Positions 58,928-64,000 of a stretch of 64,000 nt of DNA are shown here, piece by piece. The notes under the pieces are model-generated. The model was given only the letters and a program-made list of their open reading frames with translations, was not told the origin of the DNA and searched no databases. Made by a program: the position numbers and the translations under genes. Positions within the stretch are counted from its first letter, which is position 1, and every line of letters begins with the position of its first letter. The DNA comes from CFX2 sp014338005 (GTDB taxonomy: Bacteria; Chloroflexota; Anaerolineae; Aggregatilineales; Phototrophicaceae), in assembly GCA_030263555.1 (NCBI GenBank), contig SZPE01000010.1, positions 11,464 to 75,463 of the forward strand. Reading direction: 5' to 3'.

Positions 58928-59829
58928 TGGCCGGTCTGATCGCCCGGCTGCGCGGCATCGTCACGGTTCTCAACACGCCCTTTAGCGATGATGACCGCCT
59001 GGATGTCGAGTCGCTCCAGAACAATATCGCGCTGGCGCTGGAGGCCGGGGTAACGGGCTTTCTGGCGCCGGCGATGGCGAGCGAGGTGGATAAACTCAGC
59101 CTCGAAGAACGCCGGCAGATCGTCAAAACGACGGTCGAGGCGGTGGGCGGGCGCGCGGTGGTGATCGGCGGCGCGTCGGCGGCGGACGCCCGCGCGCGCG
59201 AAAATCATGCGCGGACGCTCATTGACCTGGGCTGCGACGGTGTGCTTGCCAGCATTCCGTATGCCGGCGACGCCGATTATATCGCCCAGGTGCGGGCGCT
59301 GGCGGCGCTGCGTCCGGGTTTTTTGATGCTCCAGGACTGGGATTTCCAGGGGTACGGCCTACCGGTCCCGCTGATCGTCCGGCTGTTTGAAACGGTGGAA
59401 TGTTTCCAATCCATCAAAATCGAAGTCGTCCCCGCCGGCGTCAAATATTCCGAGGTGCTGGCGGCCACCGGCGGGCGGCTGCATGTCGCCGGCGGCTGGG
59501 CGGTGACGCAGATGATCGAGGCGCTGGATCGCGGCGTGCATACGCTGATGCCGACCGGGCTGCACCGGCTGTACACGCGCATCTACCGGCTGTACGCCGC
59601 CGGGCAGCGCCAGGACGCGCAGCAGTCATTTTACCGGCTGCTGCCGGTGCTGGCGTTTTCCAACCAGCATCTCGATCTTTCGATTCACTTCTTTAAACGG
59701 CTGCTGCACCGGCAGGGCATTTACCGCACCCCGCGCGTCCGCGAGCCGATTCTGCCGTTCGACGCCGTTCACGCGCGCATCGCCGACGAACTGATTGATT
59801 ACGCCATAGGGCTTATGGAGCGGGTTTGA
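58927..59829 (+). CDS. Second DapA-family protein, divergent active site
   Basis: A 300-residue member of the dihydrodipicolinate synthase superfamily. The Schiff-base Lys is likely that of FQSIKIEVVPAG, and the N-terminal barrel strand GIVTVLNTPFSDDDRLD is typical. At the place of the usual YN.P strand it has LQDWDFQGYGLP, so the conserved catalytic Tyr seems to be missing or moved. The GTTGE-type loop reads APAMASEVDKLSLEER. It is thus a different branch from the DapA-family enzyme at 54764. It may be a dehydratase or an aldolase for another sugar acid. Confidence 0.82.
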   Translation: MAGLIARLRGIVTVLNTPFSDDDRLDVESLQNNIALALEAGVTGFLAPAMASEVDKLSLEERRQIVKTTVEAVGGRAVVIGGASAADARARENHARTLIDLGCDGVLASIPYAGDADYIAQVRALAALRPGFLMLQDWDFQGYGLPVPLIVRLFETVECFQSIKIEVVPAGVKYSEVLAATGGRLHVAGGWAVTQMIEALDRGVHTLMPTGLHRLYTRIYRLYAAGQRQDAQQSFYRLLPVLAFSNQHLDLSIHFFKRLLHRQGIYRTPRVREPILPFDAVHARIADELIDYAIGLMERV

Positions 59830-59830
59830 G

Positions 59831-60598
59831 ATGGTTCAGCCGGATTTCGCCGATAAAACGATTCTTATCACCGGCGCGTCGCGGGGTATTGGGCGGGCCT
59901 GCGCGCTGGAGTTCGCGCGGCGCGGCGGGCGTGTGGCGGTGCATTACGGCGTCAATCGCCGGGCCGCCGAACAGACGCTAACCCTGCTGCCCGGCAGCGG
60001 CCACGTCATCACGCAGGCCGACATCACCGACGCGGATGCTGTGCGGCGCATGGTGGACGAGGTGATCGAAACGTTCGGGCGATTGAACGTGCTGGTCAAC
60101 AATGCCGGAATTTTCGAGGAACACCCTCTACCGGACGTGGACTATACGGCCTGGCAGGCCGCCTGGGCGCGCATCCTGACTACCAACCTGGTCGGCGCGG
60201 CCAACGCATCCTACTGCGCCGCCCACCATATGATGCGGCAGGGCGGCGGCAAGATCATCAACATCTCGTCGCGGACGGCCTTCCGGGGTAAACCGGAAGC
60301 CCCGGCTTACGCCGCCAGCAAAGCCGGGCTGAACGCCTTCAGCCAGACGCTGGCGCAGGCGCTGGCTCCCTACGGCATCGGCGTTTACGCGGTCGCGCCG
60401 GGTGTGGTCGAAACGGATATGGCGACCAACGACAAAAACAGCCCGGCCTGGGCCGCCATCCAGCAGCAAAGCCCTCTGGGGCGGGTATGCAGGCCGGAAG
60501 AAGTGGCCTGCACAGTCGCCTTTTTAGCTTCCGACGGCACAGATTACCTGACCGGCGGCATCGTGGATTTATTCGGGGCGGCCTATTTGCGGACGTGA
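59831..60598 (+). CDS. Short-chain dehydrogenase/reductase
   Basis: A classical SDR of 255 residues. It has the NAD(P)-binding TGASRGIGRACALEFARRGG, then LVNNAGIF, the catalytic Ser in IINISSRTAF, and YAASKAG with the catalytic Tyr and Lys. LTGGIVDLFG near the C-terminus is the usual substrate-side motif. No Asp after strand 2 is obvious, so NADP may be preferred. In this operon it probably oxidises or reduces a sugar acid. It is the last gene of the IclR operon, one base after the DapA-family gene. Confidence 0.9.
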   Translation: MVQPDFADKTILITGASRGIGRACALEFARRGGRVAVHYGVNRRAAEQTLTLLPGSGHVITQADITDADAVRRMVDEVIETFGRLNVLVNNAGIFEEHPLPDVDYTAWQAAWARILTTNLVGAANASYCAAHHMMRQGGGKIINISSRTAFRGKPEAPAYAASKAGLNAFSQTLAQALAPYGIGVYAVAPGVVETDMATNDKNSPAWAAIQQQSPLGRVCRPEEVACTVAFLASDGTDYLTGGIVDLFGAAYLRT

Positions 60599-60765
60599 AC
60601 CGTTCCCCGGTGGCTGTCATGACAAATGCGCGGCGGATTGGTGATTTTTTACACTTGCGGCTTTAGATAGACTTGTTCCACCATAAAATCAAATTAATAT
60701 TTAAACACTAAATCATTGTTAAACCGCGCTGAAGCAGCGGAACACAACCCAGACTCATCACATCT

Positions 60766-60805
60766 GCTGAAAGTTAGCTTTCGCTGCTTTCAGCTTTTGT
60801 TTTTT
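60766..60805 (+). terminator. Terminator or attenuator before hdrCBA
   Basis: An 8-bp stem GCTGAAAG/CTTTCAGC with a 13-base inner part is followed by TTTTGTTTTTT. It lies 168 bp after the SDR stop and 91 bp before hdrC, so it could end the IclR operon or attenuate the hdr operon. The rest of the 298-bp gap (60599-60896) is AT-rich (TTAATATTTAAAC near 60703-60715) and probably holds the hdr promoter. No gene is seen in it. Confidence 0.75.
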
Positions 60806-60896
60806 ACAGGGCTGCGCAGCAGTAAAAGGAGTAAAAGGAGACATTTCTGAGCCATCTTTAACAACTTTTACCTTCGTTGCTTCGAGGAGGTGACCT

Positions 60897-61496
60897 TTGA
60901 CCGAACAGCAAAACCTGCCTGCTCATCAAGCTGCTTCGCCGCCTCCATTCGTCCCCGGCAGCTTCCTCAAAGAAGTTATGGACGCTACGCCTGGCGATTC
61001 GCGCCTCCAGATGTGTATACAATGTGGTACGTGCGGGGGCTCCTGCCCGTCGGCGGCGGACATGGATCACACGCCCCGGCAGATTTTCGCCATGATCCGG
61101 GCGGATATGCGCGAGGCGGTGTTACGCAGCAACACCCCCTGGTACTGCGTTTCCTGTTATTACTGCACCGTCCGCTGCCCGCAGGAAGTGCATATCACCG
61201 ACGTGATGTACACGCTCAAACGGATGGCGATCCGGGAAAAACTGTACGACGATTCAACCGCGCCGGACTTTTCGCAGACCTTCATCGGGTACATCGAAAA
61301 CTTCGGGCGCAGCTTTGAATTCGGCCTGGCGACTCGCCACAACCTCAGACACCGCCCGCTGCAGCTGCCCTCGATGGTGCCGTTCGGCCTGGGGATGCTC
61401 ACCAAAGGGCGTATGGACCTGACGCCCCAGCGCATTGAAAAAATCGAGCAGCTTCAGGCCATTCTCAACCGGGCTATCGAACTGGAGGCGACCTGA
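60897..61496 (+). CDS. hdrC: Heterodisulfide reductase subunit C-like protein
   Basis: A 199-residue protein with two [4Fe-4S] motifs, CIQCGTCGGSCP and CVSCYYCTVRCP. These pass electrons between HdrA and HdrB. Helices follow, with NLRHRPLQLPSMVPFGLGM. The start is TTG at 60897, supported by a nearly perfect Shine-Dalgarno sequence (AGGAGGTGA) 5 nt upstream. The stop overlaps the hdrB start. Bacterial HdrABC sets take part in flavin-based electron bifurcation or thiol-disulfide electron transfer. The hyp genes in this window suggest a [NiFe]-hydrogenase could be a partner, but that is inference. Confidence 0.93.
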   Translation: MTEQQNLPAHQAASPPPFVPGSFLKEVMDATPGDSRLQMCIQCGTCGGSCPSAADMDHTPRQIFAMIRADMREAVLRSNTPWYCVSCYYCTVRCPQEVHITDVMYTLKRMAIREKLYDDSTAPDFSQTFIGYIENFGRSFEFGLATRHNLRHRPLQLPSMVPFGLGMLTKGRMDLTPQRIEKIEQLQAILNRAIELEAT

Positions 61497-62500
61497 TGAA
61501 CAAATATCTGTTTTATCCGGGCTGCTCGCTCCAGCGCACAGCGCGCCCGTACATGGACTCGCTGCTGGCGATCCGCGAGATGATCGGCCTGGAACTGGAA
61601 GAAATCGAGGACTGGAACTGCTGCGGCGCGACCGAATACGTGGCCGTGCATCATGTGGCCGCTTATGCCCTGGTGGGGCGCAACCTGGCGCTGGCCGCCC
61701 GGCAGGTGAACGGCACGCATACGGTGATGGCCGCGTGCAGCGCCTGCTACCTGAACCTGGCGAAAACCGACAGCTACATGCGGCAGGACGCTCACCTGGC
61801 CCAGCAGGTGAACACGGCGCTGGATGCCGGCGGCTTGCACTACACACCCGGCACGGTGAAGGTGCGCCACCTGCTGGACATCATCGTTAATGACCTGGGC
61901 ATCGAGGCGGTGCGGGCCAAAGTCGTGCGCCCGCTCAAGGGGCTGCGCGTCGCGCCGTATTACGGCTGCATGATCGCGCGGCCTGACCGCGACAACCGCT
62001 GGGATAACGTCGAACACCCGCTGGCGCTCGACCGGCTGTTGAAAGCCCTGGGCGCGGAAGTGATTGATTTCCCAATGAAAACGCACTGCTGCGGCGGCCA
62101 CATGACGCAGATCAACCAGGCGTCGGCTTACGAACTCATCCGGCGGCTGATTCACGGGGCGGCGGAGTACCACGCCGACATCATGGTGACGCTCTGCCCG
62201 ATGTGCCAGCTGAACCTGGACGCCTATCAGGCCGAGATGAACCGCTACTTCCGCACCGATTACCACGTGCCGATTATCTACTTCACGCAGTTGATGGGCC
62301 TGGCGTTCGGCCTGGAGGCGGAGGCCCTGGGCCTGGGTAAGGAGTTTGTAGACCCACGACCGGCCCTCAGCCGCATCGGCATCGAACTGCCGGCGGCTGA
62401 ACCCGAAACGGTGACGGTGGGCGAACAACCCCGGCGCAAGAAAAAGGACTCCGGTTTGCCCATGCCCCGGATGCCCGGCAGCAAGGAGGCGGACGAATGA
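61496..62500 (+). CDS. hdrB: Heterodisulfide reductase subunit B-like protein
   Basis: HdrB holds the catalytic non-cubane Fe-S clusters formed by two CCG domains. Here these are FYPGCSLQRTARPYMDS with DWNCCGATEYV and AACSACYLNL, and YYGCMIARP with THCCGGHMTQ and CPMCQLNLD. The 334-residue length includes a C-terminal basic tail (about 45 residues, RRKKKDSGLPMPRMPG) that is not part of the core fold. It is coupled to hdrC (ATGA overlap) and to hdrA (ATGA overlap). The true disulfide or electron acceptor in this organism is not known. Confidence 0.94.
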   Translation: MNKYLFYPGCSLQRTARPYMDSLLAIREMIGLELEEIEDWNCCGATEYVAVHHVAAYALVGRNLALAARQVNGTHTVMAACSACYLNLAKTDSYMRQDAHLAQQVNTALDAGGLHYTPGTVKVRHLLDIIVNDLGIEAVRAKVVRPLKGLRVAPYYGCMIARPDRDNRWDNVEHPLALDRLLKALGAEVIDFPMKTHCCGGHMTQINQASAYELIRRLIHGAAEYHADIMVTLCPMCQLNLDAYQAEMNRYFRTDYHVPIIYFTQLMGLAFGLEAEALGLGKEFVDPRPALSRIGIELPAAEPETVTVGEQPRRKKKDSGLPMPRMPGSKEADE

Positions 62501-64000
62501 CCCAACATAACGGACACACCGGACAGGAGCGCATCGGCGTTTATGTTTGTCACTGCGGCAGCAATATCGCCGGCACGATTGACGTGGAGGCCGTTGCGCT
62601 GTGGGCGGCAGAACACCTCAACCATCGCGGCGTGGTGGTCGCCCGCGACTATAAATTTATGTGTTCCAGCCTCGGCCAGGAATTGATCGAAAAAGACATC
62701 CAGGAACTGGGGCTGACGCGCGTGGTGGTGGCGGCCTGCTCGCCGCACCTGCACGAGCAGACCTTCCGTATCGCCTGCCAGCGCGCCGGCTTAAACCCCT
62801 ACCTGTGCGAGCTGGTTTCCATCCGCGAGCAGGCATCCTGGGTGCATACCGACAAAAAAGCCGCCACCGAAAAAGCCAAAGCCATCATCTCCGGCGGCGT
62901 AGAGCGCGTGGTCTGGCACGCGCCGCTAGAGCCGCTGCGCGTGCCGATTCACCCGGCCACGCTGGTGGTCGGCGGCGGCATCGCCGGCATCCAGGCCGCC
63001 TTAGAAATCGCCGATGCCGGTTTCCCGGTCTATCTGGTGGAGCGCGAGCCGTCCATCGGCGGCCATATGGCGCAGTTCGACAAAACCTTCCCGACGATGG
63101 ACTGCGCGGCCTGCATCCTCACGCCGCGTATGGTGTCGGTCGGCACGCATCCCAATATTACGCTGCTGACGTGGAGCGAAGTTATGGAAGTGCAGGGTTA
63201 CGTGGGCAACTTCACCGTCACCATCAGGAAAAAAGCGCGTTACATCAAGGAAGACCTGTGTACCGGCTGCGGCATCTGCCAGGAAAAATGCCCTAAAAAA
63301 GTGATTGATGAGGTCTTTGAGGCCGGGCTGGGCTACCGCAAGGCTGTTTATACGCCCTTCCCCCAGGCCGTGCCAAAATACCCGGTGATTGACCGGGAAA
63401 ACTGCACTTACTTCCAGAAAGGAACCTGCCGCGCCTGCGAGAAGTTATGCCCCACCGAGGCCATAGACTTCGAGCAGACCGACGAGCTGCTGACGGTCCA
63501 GGTCGGCAATATCATCCTGGCGACCGGCTTCGACATCCTGGACGCGCGGCGCATCGGCCAGTACGGCTACGGGCGGCTGGCGAACGTGTTTACCAGTCTG
63601 GAATTTGAACGCCTGAGCAACGCCGCCGGGCCGACCAACGGGCAGATCGTCCTGCGCGACGGCGTGACGCAGCCGCAGACGGTCGGCATCATCCACTGCG
63701 CCGGTAGCCGTGACCGCAACTTCAACAACTACTGCTCGGCCATCTGCTGTATGCAAAGCCTCAAGTTTGCCCATCTGGTGCGCGAGCGCACCGGCGCGAC
63801 CGTCTACAACTTCTACATAGACATCCGCACCACCGCCAAAGCCTACGACGAGTTTTACCAGCGCGTGCTGGACGACGGCGCGATCCTCATCCGGGGGCGC
63901 GTAGCCGAAGTGACCGACGCCGCCCGGCTGCCCGGCGAGGAAGGTAAGCTGATTATCCAGGTGGAGGACACGCTGGCGGGCAAACAGCGCCGTATTCCGG
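62497..64000 (+). CDS. hdrA: Heterodisulfide reductase subunit A-like protein, partial
   Basis: The flavoprotein subunit that receives electrons and bifurcates or relays them. The open frame from the ATG at 62497 (AGGAGG upstream) runs to the window end, so at least 501 residues are present and the C-terminus is missing. Visible parts are the N-terminal Cys motif GVYVCHCGSNIAGTID, the FAD site LVVGGGIAGIQAALEIADAG, and MDCAACILTPRMV. The ferredoxin motifs are LCTGCGICQEKCP and CRACEKLCPTEAI, then IHCAGSRDRNFNNYCSAICC. It follows the classical HdrA plan of Cys domain, FAD domain and ferredoxin insertion. Confidence 0.95.
   Translation, partial: MTQHNGHTGQERIGVYVCHCGSNIAGTIDVEAVALWAAEHLNHRGVVVARDYKFMCSSLGQELIEKDIQELGLTRVVVAACSPHLHEQTFRIACQRAGLNPYLCELVSIREQASWVHTDKKAATEKAKAIISGGVERVVWHAPLEPLRVPIHPATLVVGGGIAGIQAALEIADAGFPVYLVEREPSIGGHMAQFDKTFPTMDCAACILTPRMVSVGTHPNITLLTWSEVMEVQGYVGNFTVTIRKKARYIKEDLCTGCGICQEKCPKKVIDEVFEAGLGYRKAVYTPFPQAVPKYPVIDRENCTYFQKGTCRACEKLCPTEAIDFEQTDELLTVQVGNIILATGFDILDARRIGQYGYGRLANVFTSLEFERLSNAAGPTNGQIVLRDGVTQPQTVGIIHCAGSRDRNFNNYCSAICCMQSLKFAHLVRERTGATVYNFYIDIRTTAKAYDEFYQRVLDDGAILIRGRVAEVTDAARLPGEEGKLIIQVEDTLAGKQRRIP

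Noticed and set aside
53811..60598. Reading the IclR operon as a standard sialic acid catabolic operon
   Set aside because: Genes for N-acetylmannosamine kinase, epimerase and GlcNAc-6-P deacetylase are absent and the sialidase-like protein has no signal peptide, so only a general sugar-acid role is kept.
1..64000. tRNA, rRNA and transposase genes
   Set aside because: No cloverleaf ending in CCA or GTTCGAATC-type arm, no rRNA stretch and no transposase-like frame was recognised by eye. A covariance-model scan would be needed to exclude a tRNA fully.

Overview
This is a high-GC window from a bacterial chromosome, most likely a member of the Chloroflexota (Anaerolineae-like). That placement is an inference. 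It rests on the gene mix: ABC sugar importers without their own ATPase, SH3b-bearing secreted proteins, short lipoproteins, HdrABC, a NarI/HdrD-type reductase and serine/threonine kinases. It also rests on the MFS transporter of the PucC type and on degenerate heptamer and GC-rich intergenic repeats. No rRNA, tRNA, CRISPR array, transposase or prophage was seen.

Layout. 0-6 kb: rpsB-tsf with its promoter and long leader, a secreted LamG/SH3b-like protein, a PyrK-like iron-sulfur protein and a membrane FadF/EMO-like Fe-S reductase. 5.7-14.6 kb: a bisphosphate nucleotidase, then a LacI-controlled sucrose-type operon (regulator, binding protein, two permeases, GH32-like hydrolase, amylosucrase). 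It has a textbook sigma-70 promoter with a perfect 16-bp operator just downstream. 14.6-18.9 kb: an FHA-TM-thioredoxin fusion, an EthD-like protein, xpt, a lipoprotein and guaA. 18.9-24.4 kb: a minus-strand operon for acylating an exported polymer. It has an MBOAT acyltransferase, three SGNH-type proteins, a lipoprotein and a 38-residue membrane microprotein whose C-terminus (WIYQGF) resembles the acyl-carrying tail of DltX. 24.4-34 kb: cupin, GH13, J-domain protein, hydrolases, murJ and a PucC-like transporter. 34-41 kb: a hydrogenase maturation block hypB-hypF-hypD-hypE (hypA and hypC absent) with an FNR-like site at the class II activator position.

41-45 kb: a GAF histidine kinase, then about 0.4 kb full of 9-mers of two types (TTATCTACA and TTTTCGACA), then dnaN pointing towards it. 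I read this as the chromosomal origin. 45-50.6 kb: a restriction-modification pair with a frameshifted nuclease, a serine/threonine kinase fused to a receiver and LuxR-like helix-turn-helix, a cyanophycinase-like peptidase and a peroxiredoxin. 50.7-60.6 kb: recD2 and an IclR-controlled catabolic operon (BNR/sialidase-like protein, two DapA-family lyases, ABC importer, SDR). 60.9-64 kb: hdrC-hdrB-hdrA, with hdrA running off the window.

Genes to the right of the putative origin are mostly on the plus strand, as expected for a rightward fork. The strongest candidate for something not fully described is the MBOAT/SGNH/microprotein acylation operon.
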